Source: Anaerolinea sp.
GTDB taxonomy: Bacteria; Chloroflexota; Anaerolineae; Anaerolineales; Villigracilaceae
Direction of reading: 5' to 3'
NCBI GenBank assembly: GCA_020720965.1
Contig: DYNS01000155.1
Location: 1 to 7,148, forward strand
Length of the DNA: 7,148 nucleotides
Under the pieces are notes generated by a model. That model saw only the letters and a program-made list of their open reading frames with translations, was not told where the DNA came from and did no database searches. Position 1 is the first letter of the stretch, and each line of letters opens with the position of its first letter. This document shows, piece by piece, positions 1-6,120 of the stretch. Position numbers and translations under genes: made by a program.

Positions 1-1
1 A

Positions 2-946
2 GCCATGCTGGAAATCAGTCGCACCGCCATAGACCTGCTCGTCGTGGATTTTCGTCTGCCCGGCATTACCGGCGTGGAACTGATTCGCAAGGTGCGGAAC
101 ACCAAACCCAATATCAAAATCATCCTCATCACCGGCGTAACCGAACCCAAACTGCTTAAGGAAGCCCAAAACGCCCCGGTAGATGCCTTCTTCACCAAAC
201 CCGTCCCCATGGGAGACTTTTTGGACGCAGTGGAACGCGCCCTCGGCATGGCGCGAACCATCGTCCGCAAGCCCACTGCCAGCCTGCCCCCCCTGCCAGA
301 AGAAGCCCAATCCCCCAAAGGGCTGGCGGGCTTGATGGTGGAACTCCGCAAAGACCTGAACGCTTCCTCCCTCCTGCTCATAGACCAGTTCGGGCATATT
401 CAGGCAGAAGCCGGGCAACTCCCCGACCCCAACAGTACCGTCTCCGTCATCGCCTCCCTCATGGGCATGTTCAGCGCCGCCCAAAAAGTAGCCAGCCTCC
501 TCAACCATGCCGAAAATCACCTCCACCTTTTTGACGGCGCAACAACAGACGGCATCTTCCTGCCGGTTGGACCCTCCCACGCTCTCCTCATCCTCGGCGA
601 GGGTATTGCCAACCCTCTTCAACTCGCCCCCAAGTTGGACCGACTCTTCACCGCCCGCATCGAAATTTTGGACTCCCTCAAACAAATCGGCGTAGACGTG
701 CAAGCGCCGCCCGCCAAACCCTCCCCGCAGCGCTCCGCCATCGAAGAACCCTTTACCCAGCCCGAAGACCTGCCCCGCGAATTTTTAGACATCTTTAGCC
801 AGGTGGGCAAACAACCCGCCAACGCCGATGATTTTTGGGACACCCTCATAGAGCAAGGCACAACCTACAGCGAACCCGATAAGCTGACCTGGGAACAAGC
901 CCAAAAGCTGGGGCTAACCCCCGATTCCGATTCCAACCGCTCCTGA
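2..946 (+). CDS. Response regulator receiver protein with Roadblock/LC7-like C-terminal domain (5' end outside window)
   Basis: The reading frame is open to the left edge, so the true start and first part of the receiver domain lie outside the window; the ATG at 5 is internal. Counting from that Met, the receiver half shows the phospho-acceptor Asp15 (LLVVDFRLPG), conserved Thr43 (ILITG) and Lys65 followed by Pro (FFTKPV); the N-terminal acidic pair is missing upstream. A proline-rich linker (about 88-105) leads to residues 107-235, whose pattern (LLLIDQFGHIQAEAG, then an Ala/Ser-rich helix VIASLMGMFSAAQKVASLL, then strands ending in LLILGEG) resembles Roadblock/LC7 dimerisation domains of the MglB type. 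The tail (240-313) is polar, with an acidic amphipathic stretch. No DNA-binding domain is visible, so I infer output through protein interaction, possibly with a small GTPase. The stop is 13 nt before the next gene, suggesting an operon. Receiver call is firm; Roadblock is by pattern only. Confidence 0.82.
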   Translation, partial: AMLEISRTAIDLLVVDFRLPGITGVELIRKVRNTKPNIKIILITGVTEPKLLKEAQNAPVDAFFTKPVPMGDFLDAVERALGMARTIVRKPTASLPPLPEEAQSPKGLAGLMVELRKDLNASSLLLIDQFGHIQAEAGQLPDPNSTVSVIASLMGMFSAAQKVASLLNHAENHLHLFDGATTDGIFLPVGPSHALLILGEGIANPLQLAPKLDRLFTARIEILDSLKQIGVDVQAPPAKPSPQRSAIEEPFTQPEDLPREFLDIFSQVGKQPANADDFWDTLIEQGTTYSEPDKLTWEQAQKLGLTPDSDSNRS

Positions 947-959
947 CCCTGGAGGAACC

Positions 960-1646
960 ATGACCACGAACCTGACCTGGTACGGGCACGCCACCCTCTG
1001 CCTGCGAACCCCGGAAGCGACCCTGCTCATAGACCCCTTCTTCAGCGGCAACCCCGCCGCCCCCATCCCCGCTCAAGAGGCCTCCGCCGACTACATCCTC
1101 GTCACACACGGTCACGGTGACCATATCGGTGATACCGTAAGCATCGCCGCCCGTACCGGCGCAACCGTCATCGCCAATTACGAAATTATCAATTGGCTTG
1201 CCGCCCAGGGAGTGCAAAATACCCATCCCCAGCACATTGGCGGCGGGTTTCATTATCCCTTTGGCTACCTCAAACTCACCCTCGCCCTGCACGGCTCCGC
1301 CCTGCCGGATGGCTCCTATGGCGGAAACCCCGCTGGCTTCCTGCTGACCACAACCGGCGGCAAGAAAATCTACATCGCCGGGGACACCGGCTTGTTCGGG
1401 GATATGAAACTCATCGGCGAAGAAGGCTTAGACCTCGCCATCCTGCCCATCGGAGATAACTTCACCATGGGACCCGAAGATGCCCTGCGTGCCGTCAAGC
1501 TTCTCTCGCCCCGTTACGTTGTCCCCATTCATCACTCCACCTGGGATTTAATCCGCCAGGATGCCCAGGCTTGGGCGCAGCGCGTAGAAGCGGAAACCAG
1601 CGCCAGCGTGCGGGTTTTGCAGCCAGGGCAAAGTTTTTTCATCTAA
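960..1646 (+). CDS. Metal-dependent hydrolase, UPF0173 / UlaG-like metallo-beta-lactamase fold
   Basis: This 228-residue protein has the usual length and layout of the UPF0173 family, a cytosolic branch of the metallo-beta-lactamase superfamily related to UlaG. Visible metal-site residues are the H50-G-H52-G-D54-H55 motif, His111 (LALHGS), Asp142 in IYIAGDTG and His191/His192 in VVPIHHST. The N-terminus LTWYGHATLCL and the family stretch LPIGDNFTMGPEDAL (162-176) are characteristic. A dinuclear metal centre and hydrolysis of a phosphodiester, lactone or similar bond are expected, but the substrate is unknown for most of the family. There is no signal peptide. The start is well supported by GGAGG at 951-955, four bases before the ATG. 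The gene follows the receiver/Roadblock gene by 13 nt and is probably co-transcribed with it. No clear terminator follows; the tRNA promoter begins about 20 nt after the stop. Confidence 0.92.
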   Translation: MTTNLTWYGHATLCLRTPEATLLIDPFFSGNPAAPIPAQEASADYILVTHGHGDHIGDTVSIAARTGATVIANYEIINWLAAQGVQNTHPQHIGGGFHYPFGYLKLTLALHGSALPDGSYGGNPAGFLLTTTGGKKIYIAGDTGLFGDMKLIGEEGLDLAILPIGDNFTMGPEDALRAVKLLSPRYVVPIHHSTWDLIRQDAQAWAQRVEAETSASVRVLQPGQSFFI

Positions 1647-1664
1647 CCGTTTTCTGCAATTTCG

Positions 1665-1673
1665 TGCTATAAT
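1665..1673 (+). promoter_or_regulatory. Extended -10 promoter of tRNA-Gln
   Basis: The sequence TGCTATAAT carries a perfect -10 hexamer (1668-1673) with the TG extension one base upstream. Transcription would start near 1680, leaving a leader of about 10 nt before the mature tRNA at 1691. No good -35 hexamer is seen at 16-18 bp spacing, which fits an extended -10 promoter. Confidence 0.7.
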
Positions 1674-1690
1674 TGCCATCGCTTAATTTT

Positions 1691-1764
1691 TGGGGCGTGG
1701 TGCAACGGCAGCACACCGGCCTTTGGAGCCGTGGATCTTGGTTCGAGTCCAGGCGCCCCAGCCA
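1691..1764 (+). tRNA. tRNA-Gln (anticodon UUG)
   Basis: A complete cloverleaf can be folded by eye. The acceptor stem TGGGGCG (1691-1697) pairs with CGCCCCA (1754-1760). The D stem is GTGC/GCAC around the loop AACGGCA. The anticodon arm is CCGGC-CTTTGGA-GCCGT (1716-1732) with anticodon TTG at 1723-1725. A 4-nt variable loop follows, then the T arm CTTGG-TTCGAGT-CCAGG. The discriminator is G1761 and CCA is encoded (1762-1764). The weak U1-A72 pair and G73 are typical of bacterial tRNA-Gln. The outermost anticodon-stem position is a C-U mismatch (1716 with 1732). It decodes CAA and, by wobble, CAG. It has its own promoter just upstream and a hairpin downstream. Confidence 0.96.
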
Positions 1765-1766
1765 AC

Positions 1767-1870
1767 AATGCAATAGGTAAAATGCGGAATGCAGAATAGA
1801 GAATGTGCTAAGGAATATTCTCTGCTCTGCATTCCGCATTTTTATTCAACACTTGCCACTTACCACTCTG
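1767..1870 (+). repeat. Degenerate heptad-repeat intergenic element
   Basis: Almost the whole gap between the tRNA and glmU reads as 7-nt units. From 1767 in one phase: AATGCAA, TAGGTAA, AATGCGG, AATGCAG, AATAGAG, AATGTGC. After a short centre the complementary units follow (for example ATTCTCT, GCTCTGC, ATTCCGC). From 1850 a second family runs CACTTGC, CACTTAC, CACTCTG, ending at the glmU ribosome binding site. The composition is AT-richer than the flanking genes. This resembles short tandemly repeated repetitive (STRR)-type heptamer sequences known from other bacteria, or a small palindromic repeat; whether it recurs in the genome cannot be seen here. Confidence 0.6.
1779..1843 (+). terminator. 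Long hairpin with T run downstream of tRNA-Gln
   Basis: Arms 1779-1804 and 1817-1842 are 26 nt each and match at 24 positions; the exceptions are an A-C mismatch (1796/1825) and a G-U wobble (1797/1824). The loop is 12 nt (1805-1816). The right arm runs into five Ts (1839-1843). It could end transcription of the tRNA and, because the left arm starts with As, act in both directions. The stem is longer and less GC-rich than a typical intrinsic terminator, so it may instead be a repeat-element palindrome serving as terminator by accident. Confidence 0.55.
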
Positions 1871-1878
1871 GAGATTCT

Positions 1879-3243
1879 ATGCCAATCATTACCCCCGTTT
1901 TACTCGCCGCCGGACAGGGAACCCGCATGAAGTCTAACCTGCCCAAGGTTCTGCACCCGGTTTGCGGCAAGCCGATGGTTGCCCATGCCCTGCAAGCCGC
2001 CCGCGCCGTAAGTGCCGAAATCCCGGTGCTGGTGGTGGGCGTGGGTGCCGAGGCGGTAAAGAGCGCCCTGGGCGATTCGGTGCGCTATGCCTTGCAAGAC
2101 CCACCCCTCGGAACCGGACACGCCCTGATGCAAGCCGAACCCCTCCTGCGCGGTAAAACCGACTACGTCCTCCTCACCTATGCCGATATGCCCCTCCTGC
2201 GCGGCGAAACCTTGCAACAACTGGTACAGACCCAACTTTCCAACCCTGGTCCCCTTTCCATGCTCACGGTGCTGCGCGATAACCCACGCGGTTTTGGGCG
2301 CATCCTCCGCAACACGGAGGGGAACATCATCGCCATTGTGGAAGAAGCCGCCGCCACCCCGGAGCAGCGCAACATCCGCGAGTTGAACGTGGGCGCGTAC
2401 TGCTTCCGCGCCGATTGGCTGTGGGAGGCGCTGCGCCAGATTCCGCTTTCCGCCAAAGGCGAGTATTACCTCACCGACACGGTGGAAATTGCCGCCCGGC
2501 AGGGCTTACCCGTGCAAGCGACCCTGATGGATGATTTTGCCGAGACCATTGGCGTAAACACCCGCGTTCACCTTGCCGAAGCCGAAGCCGCCCTGCGCCG
2601 CCGGATTAACGAATTTCACATGCTCAACGGCGTTACGCTGATAGACCCCCAAACAACCTACATCCAAGCCGATGTGACCCTGGGGAGGGATACCGTTGTC
2701 TATCCCAATACCCATCTGCAAGGGAATACCGTCATTGGGGCAGAGTGCCAGGTGGGACCCGACACCTACATCCGCGATACGAAGGTGGGCGACCGCTGCC
2801 GCATCTTCAAATCCGTTTTAGAGGGCGCGGTGCTGGAAAATGATGTGGATATGGGTCCCTTTGCCCGGCTGAGAAAAGGCGCGCACCTGTGCGACCATGT
2901 TCACATGGGCAACTTTGGCGAGGTCAAAGACTCCACTTTGGGCGCGGGCGTAAAGATGGGGCATTTTTCCTACATTGGCAACGCCCAAATTGGAGAAAAC
3001 ACCAACATTGGGGCAGGAACGATTACCTGCAACTATGACGGCGCAAACAAACATGCCACCCTCATTGGCAGAGATGTCTTTATTGGTTCGGATACGATGC
3101 TGGTAGCGCCCCTCACCATCGGCGATTCTGCCAGAACCGGCGCGGGCGCGGTGGTGACCAAAGACGTGCCGGAGGGCGCTTTGGTGTTTGGCGTGCCTGC
3201 CCGCCCTCGTTTACAAACGTCTGCCCCAGTTGAGGACAAATAA
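1879..3243 (+). CDS. glmU: Bifunctional UDP-N-acetylglucosamine pyrophosphorylase / glucosamine-1-phosphate N-acetyltransferase
   Basis: GlmU acetylates glucosamine-1-phosphate with acetyl-CoA and then couples it to UTP, giving UDP-GlcNAc for peptidoglycan and other glycans in the cytosol. The 454 residues match the family's usual length. The N-terminal uridylyltransferase domain (about 1-228) shows LLAAGQGTRM with Arg16, the LPK Lys23, metal-binding Asp103 (YADMPLL) and Asn227 (GVNTR). From about 250 the protein is a left-handed beta-helix of hexapeptide repeats carrying the acetyltransferase site: HMGNFGEVK, catalytic His362 in KMGHFSYIG, and NIGAGTITCNYDG. Both activities should be intact. 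The start at 1879 is chosen because GGAG (1870-1873) lies 5 nt upstream and homologues begin just before this motif; an in-frame ATG at 1789 lies inside the hairpin repeat. The last 33 bp overlap the convergent flavoprotein gene. Confidence 0.97.
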   Translation: MPIITPVLLAAGQGTRMKSNLPKVLHPVCGKPMVAHALQAARAVSAEIPVLVVGVGAEAVKSALGDSVRYALQDPPLGTGHALMQAEPLLRGKTDYVLLTYADMPLLRGETLQQLVQTQLSNPGPLSMLTVLRDNPRGFGRILRNTEGNIIAIVEEAAATPEQRNIRELNVGAYCFRADWLWEALRQIPLSAKGEYYLTDTVEIAARQGLPVQATLMDDFAETIGVNTRVHLAEAEAALRRRINEFHMLNGVTLIDPQTTYIQADVTLGRDTVVYPNTHLQGNTVIGAECQVGPDTYIRDTKVGDRCRIFKSVLEGAVLENDVDMGPFARLRKGAHLCDHVHMGNFGEVKDSTLGAGVKMGHFSYIGNAQIGENTNIGAGTITCNYDGANKHATLIGRDVFIGSDTMLVAPLTIGDSARTGAGAVVTKDVPEGALVFGVPARPRLQTSAPVEDK

Positions 3244-4347
3244 CCAGGCGGTGAGCGCCACAAAGGGTTTAAGAACCCGCCAAAAAAGCCATTGCAGCCA
3301 TGCCCAGGGCAACTGATATAAAAACTGGGCAATGAACCAGCGCATAACCAGCGCCTGCCCCATGGAACTGAACAGGATTTGCCAGCGATACCGCGAGAAG
3401 GAAAAATCGCCGCTGGCAAATGCTTGTTTAACGGCAAGGGCTGCCATCTTGCCGTACCCCAGAGAGAAGCTAATCCCCTCGCCAAAAATGGGGTCAATCC
3501 CTGCCGCATCGCCTGCCAGTAGCACTCCCGGCGCAGAGAAGGGGTTGTGGGGCGCAAAGTAGCGAATGGGATGCGATTTCCAGCCCCCTGGCGGCGGGCA
3601 GGTGTAGCCGCTTTGTTGCATCTCTTTTTGCAGAGTGGTCTTTAGTGCCGGGCGGGCTTGGTTTGCCAGCAGATTGGTGTCGTAAATGCCGCAGCAGCGT
3701 TCCCCGCCGGGGGTGGGGAAGTCCCACACGTAACCGGCTATCCCCTGCGGGATGGGCGAGAACTGAAAGTAGGCGTGGCGCAAAGGGCGAGGCGGCCGGG
3801 CAGGGGCGGGCAGGTAGCCTTCTAGCAGGCGGGCGGTGTAGAGCGGAGCGCGAGGAAACAGGCTGCGGCGGGCGATGCTGTTTGCGCCATCTGCCGCGAT
3901 GATGGCTTGGGCGCGGAAAATTTTCCCGCCTGCCTCCACTTCCCATTCTTCCCCCTGGCGTTGAATGCGGCTGACGGGGGTTTGTTCCAAAATTTCCATC
4001 CCGGCTTGGCGCACTTTGCCTGCCAGCCAGGCATCCAACTCCTCCCGCCGGATGACCCGCAGGGTGGGGGTTTTGCCAGGGCGGGTAAAGGATAAACCTC
4101 CGCTGCCAAAATGCAGTAGCGCGGTTTTTACGTCTGTGTGGGCAATTTCACCCAAGTCCAGCCCCAGGCGTTGCAGGAGAATTTCGCCATCGAACATCAG
4201 TCCGCCGCCGCATAGTTTGGGGCGGGGATAGGTTTCTTTTTCTAAAATGAGCACGCGAGGGGCAAGGTGCGGGGCAAGTTGGTGCAGGTGCAGGGCAGCA
4301 GAAAGCCCAGCCGGTCCGCCGCCGAGGATGAGGATGTCTTTTTTCAT
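3211..4347 (-). CDS. FAD-dependent oxidoreductase, geranylgeranyl reductase family
   Basis: A 378-residue flavoprotein of the geranylgeranyl reductase / FixC group, which reduce double bonds in isoprenoid chains or shuttle electrons. Visible features: the Rossmann dinucleotide motif GGGPAG (9-14) with Glu36 at the end of the second strand; the family motif PRPKLCGGGL (41-50) with Cys46; AADGANS (151-157); and the FAD phosphate-binding motif GDAAGIDPIFGEG (279-291). Residues 330-378 are rich in Trp, Phe and Leu and probably lie on or in the membrane, fitting a lipid or quinone-chain substrate; the exact substrate cannot be told. The start ATG has no Shine-Dalgarno sequence and sits where transcription should begin, so the mRNA may be leaderless. 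It converges on glmU with a 33-bp overlap and diverges from cdd. Halogenase-like or FixC-like roles are alternatives. Confidence 0.88.
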   Translation of the reverse strand: MKKDILILGGGPAGLSAALHLHQLAPHLAPRVLILEKETYPRPKLCGGGLMFDGEILLQRLGLDLGEIAHTDVKTALLHFGSGGLSFTRPGKTPTLRVIRREELDAWLAGKVRQAGMEILEQTPVSRIQRQGEEWEVEAGGKIFRAQAIIAADGANSIARRSLFPRAPLYTARLLEGYLPAPARPPRPLRHAYFQFSPIPQGIAGYVWDFPTPGGERCCGIYDTNLLANQARPALKTTLQKEMQQSGYTCPPPGGWKSHPIRYFAPHNPFSAPGVLLAGDAAGIDPIFGEGISFSLGYGKMAALAVKQAFASGDFSFSRYRWQILFSSMGQALVMRWFIAQFLYQLPWAWLQWLFWRVLKPFVALTAWLFVLNWGRRL

Positions 4348-4353
4348 GGCTGT

Positions 4354-4359
4354 ATTGTA
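4354..4359 (-). promoter_or_regulatory. -10 element of the flavoprotein gene, leaderless arrangement
   Basis: On the minus strand TACAAT lies six bases before the ATG at 4347, so the expected start of transcription is the A of the start codon. No ribosome binding site lies between them (ACAGCC). A -35 match at normal spacing is weak. Confidence 0.5.
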
Positions 4360-4438
4360 AATGAACCGCGCAGCGGCATAGTCGTCTTTTTTCTCCCTTC
4401 TCCCGCAGGGCTTACGGAGCAGGGATGGGCAATGTAGG

Positions 4439-4444
4439 TATAAT
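4439..4444 (+). promoter_or_regulatory. -10 element upstream of cdd
   Basis: A perfect TATAAT lies 32 nt before the cdd ATG, predicting a start of transcription near 4451 and a leader of about 26 nt. The best -35 candidate, TTACGG at 4412-4417, is 21 bp away and poor. It would drive the cdd-folK-marC cluster and is back to back with the leftward promoter at 4354-4359. Confidence 0.55.
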
Positions 4445-4476
4445 CACCTTCCGAAAATTTGCCAAAAGGTGAAAAA

Positions 4477-4890
4477 ATGACCATTTCTGACCTGCAAAAA
4501 AGAGAACTGATTGCTCAGGCGGCGGCGGTTCGCCCCCTGGCGTATGCGCCTTACTCCCATTATGCCGTTGGCGCGGCGGCGCTCACCCCCGGCGGCAGGG
4601 TATTCACCGGCGTAAACGTGGAAAGCGCCGCCTACCCAACCACCATGTGCGCCGAGCGGGTGGCAATGTATAAAGCCGTCTCGGAGGGCGAGCGCGTTTT
4701 TGAAGCCATTGCGGTTGTCACCCAAAACGGCGGCTCCCCCTGCGGCGGTTGCCGCCAGGTGATGGCGGAATTTGGGCTGGATACCCTGGTGCTGATTGCG
4801 GACGAAAGCGGAAACCTGTTGCAGGAAGCCACCGTGCGCGACCTTTTGCCCGGCGCATTTACCCCCAAAGACCTCCCCGCCCAGGCTTAA
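4477..4890 (+). CDS. cdd: Cytidine deaminase
   Basis: Cytidine deaminase converts cytidine and deoxycytidine to uridine and deoxyuridine in pyrimidine salvage. The 137 residues fit the short, homotetrameric class. Zinc ligands Cys58, Cys89 and Cys92 are present in TMCAERVA and SPCGGCRQ, with catalytic Glu60. Substrate-binding residues are in the FTGVNVESAAYP stretch (43-54; Asn47, Glu49), and the N-terminal YAPYSHYAVGAA (23-34) is typical. The ATG at 4477 is preferred because AAAAGGTG (4464-4471) lies just upstream; an in-frame TTG at 4459 would place the binding site inside the gene. It is the first gene of a three-gene cluster and is divergent from the flavoprotein gene, with a TATAAT in the shared gap. 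The stop is only 2 nt from folK, suggesting translational coupling. Confidence 0.96.
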   Translation: MTISDLQKRELIAQAAAVRPLAYAPYSHYAVGAAALTPGGRVFTGVNVESAAYPTTMCAERVAMYKAVSEGERVFEAIAVVTQNGGSPCGGCRQVMAEFGLDTLVLIADESGNLLQEATVRDLLPGAFTPKDLPAQA

Positions 4891-4892
4891 AC

Positions 4893-5396
4893 ATGCCCGC
4901 CACCGTTTATCTTGCGCTTGGAACCAACTTGGGCGAGCGCCCCGCCAATTTGCGTGCTGCCCTCCTCGCCCTTTCTCCGGCGCTGAGGGTGTTGCAGGTC
5001 TCCTCCGTGTACGAGACTGACCCCTGGGGCTACGCCGAGCAGCCCGCCTTCTTAAACCTGGCGCTGCAAGCCCAAACCGACCTGCCCCCTGCCGAACTGC
5101 TGCAATTTTTGAAGGAACAGGAAGCCCGCCTGGGGCGCGCTCCCGGTTTTCGATATGGACCCCGGCTGATAGACCTGGACATCCTCTTCTACGCCGACCT
5201 GGTTTTGGATACCGCCACCCTCACCCTGCCTCACCCCCGCCTGCAAGAGCGACCCTTTGTCCTGGTTCCGTTGGCGGAAATTGCTCCACGCCTTCAACAT
5301 CCCCGCCTGGGGCGCAGCATTGCCGATTTGCTGCAAACCGCCGGGCGCGAGGGTGTGCGTCTGTATGGCTCTTTAGACTGGAAACTGACCCCATGA
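4893..5396 (+). CDS. folK: 2-amino-4-hydroxy-6-hydroxymethyldihydropteridine diphosphokinase (HPPK)
   Basis: HPPK transfers pyrophosphate from ATP to 6-hydroxymethyl-7,8-dihydropterin, the step before dihydropteroate synthase in folate synthesis. The 167-residue length is standard. The N-terminus VYLALGTNLGER (5-16), the substrate-loop region SSVYETDPWGYAEQPAFLN (37-55) and the signature RYGPRLIDLDILFY (87-100) are clear, with magnesium ligands Asp94 and Asp96 and Arg91. LPHPRLQERPFVLVPLAEIAP (112-132) supplies His114 and Arg120. All key residues are present. The ATG at 4893 is chosen because homologues start here; the frame is open upstream but overlaps cdd. No clear Shine-Dalgarno sequence is seen, and with only 2 nt after the cdd stop it probably depends on coupling. 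The stop overlaps the next start as ATGA. No folP or folB lies nearby. Confidence 0.96.
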   Translation: MPATVYLALGTNLGERPANLRAALLALSPALRVLQVSSVYETDPWGYAEQPAFLNLALQAQTDLPPAELLQFLKEQEARLGRAPGFRYGPRLIDLDILFYADLVLDTATLTLPHPRLQERPFVLVPLAEIAPRLQHPRLGRSIADLLQTAGREGVRLYGSLDWKLTP

Positions 5397-6037
5397 CCTT
5401 GCCTCCCCTGCTGAACTTTGCCCTGTTTGCCTTTGTCTCCCTCTTTACCATGGTCAACCCGGTGGGGGTCATTCCCGTCTACACCGGCATGACCGCCAAC
5501 CTCAGCGCCGCCGAATCGCGCCGGGTGGCGTTCAAAGCCACGTTAACGGCGACCCTAATCCTGCTCGGTTTTGCCCTTACCGGGCAGTGGCTTTTTCGAT
5601 TCTTTGGCATTTCCACCGACAGCCTGCGGATTGTGGGCGGAATCATCTTCTTCCTCATGGGCTACGAAATGCTTCAAGCCCGCCTCACCCGCACCAAGTA
5701 CGATGACGAAACCGTTCACGAATACATGAGCGATATTTCTCTCACCCCGCTTGCCATCCCCATCATTGCCGGACCGGGCGCCATCACCTCCGCCATTATC
5801 TTAATGAACCAGGCAAAAACCCTGCCGGAAGCCGGGGTTGTACTGGGCGTGATTGTGACCCTGATGGGCTTTACTCACCTGCTCCTGCTTGGCGCAAAGC
5901 AAGTAACCCGCATCCTGGGTGAAAACGGCAACAAGGTCATGCTGAGGCTGATGGGCTTAATTGTCATGGTGATTGCGGTGGAATTCTTCTTCAGCGGGTT
6001 AAGACCCATCCTGCGCGGCATTTTGCAACTGAACTGA
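5393..6037 (+). CDS. MarC family integral membrane protein
   Basis: A 214-residue, very hydrophobic protein of the MarC / YhgN family. Approximate membrane segments are 5-29, 47-71, 78-95, 116-140, 146-166 and 183-207, which gives the six helices expected. Family hallmarks are FTMVNPVGVIPVY (18-30), the GGIIFFLMGYEML helix (82-94), the re-entrant-like LAIPIIAGPGAIT (120-132) and the C-terminal LRLMGLIVMVIAVEFFFSGLR. The polar loop at 97-115 between the two halves is also normal for the family. Members were once called multiple-antibiotic-resistance proteins, but this is not supported; some have been proposed to export amino acids, and the substrate is generally unknown. Its ATG overlaps the folK stop by 4 nt, so it is translated by coupling from the cdd-folK transcript. 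No obvious hairpin terminator follows. Confidence 0.93.
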   Translation: MTLPPLLNFALFAFVSLFTMVNPVGVIPVYTGMTANLSAAESRRVAFKATLTATLILLGFALTGQWLFRFFGISTDSLRIVGGIIFFLMGYEMLQARLTRTKYDDETVHEYMSDISLTPLAIPIIAGPGAITSAIILMNQAKTLPEAGVVLGVIVTLMGFTHLLLLGAKQVTRILGENGNKVMLRLMGLIVMVIAVEFFFSGLRPILRGILQLN

Positions 6038-6040
6038 GGC

Positions 6041-6070
6041 TTGTTTGCCCAAAAGGGAATGAGATACAAT
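6041..6070 (+). promoter_or_regulatory. Promoter of the AIM24-family gene
   Basis: TTGTTT (6041-6046) and TACAAT (6065-6070) are separated by 18 bp, a reasonable housekeeping-sigma promoter directly after the marC stop. Transcription would start near 6077, leaving a leader of about 44 nt with a strong AAAAGGAG (6105-6112) eight bases before the ATG at 6121. Confidence 0.6.
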
Positions 6071-6120
6071 CAAAAGGAACCCTGTAGCCATGTTTTTATT
6101 TTGGAAAAGGAGCCTTTCGT

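Noticed and set aside
846..1292. 148-codon minus-strand frame opposite the hydrolase gene
   Set aside because: It is antisense to two clear genes, glycine-rich from complementary codons, and has no domain signature.
1639..1839. 66-codon minus-strand open frame across the tRNA and hairpin
   Set aside because: It is the antisense of tRNA-Gln; the peptide with LDSNQDPRLQRPVC is a well-known spurious product of reading tRNA genes backwards.
1789..1878. 30-codon N-terminal extension of glmU
   Set aside because: It begins inside the hairpin repeat, encodes repeat-derived sequence, and lacks a ribosome binding site, whereas the ATG at 1879 has GGAG and fits the family start.
3494..3946. 150-codon minus-strand frame within the flavoprotein gene
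   Set aside because: It is a shadow of the real gene in another frame: Arg/Pro/His-rich, with no recognisable motif.
4459..4476. TTG start for cdd
   Set aside because: It would place the AAAAGGTG binding site inside the gene; the ATG at 4477 is better placed and gives the usual length.
4749..4892. 48-codon N-terminal extension of folK
   Set aside because: It overlaps cdd in another frame and is not HPPK-like; the family sequence starts at the Met at 4893.
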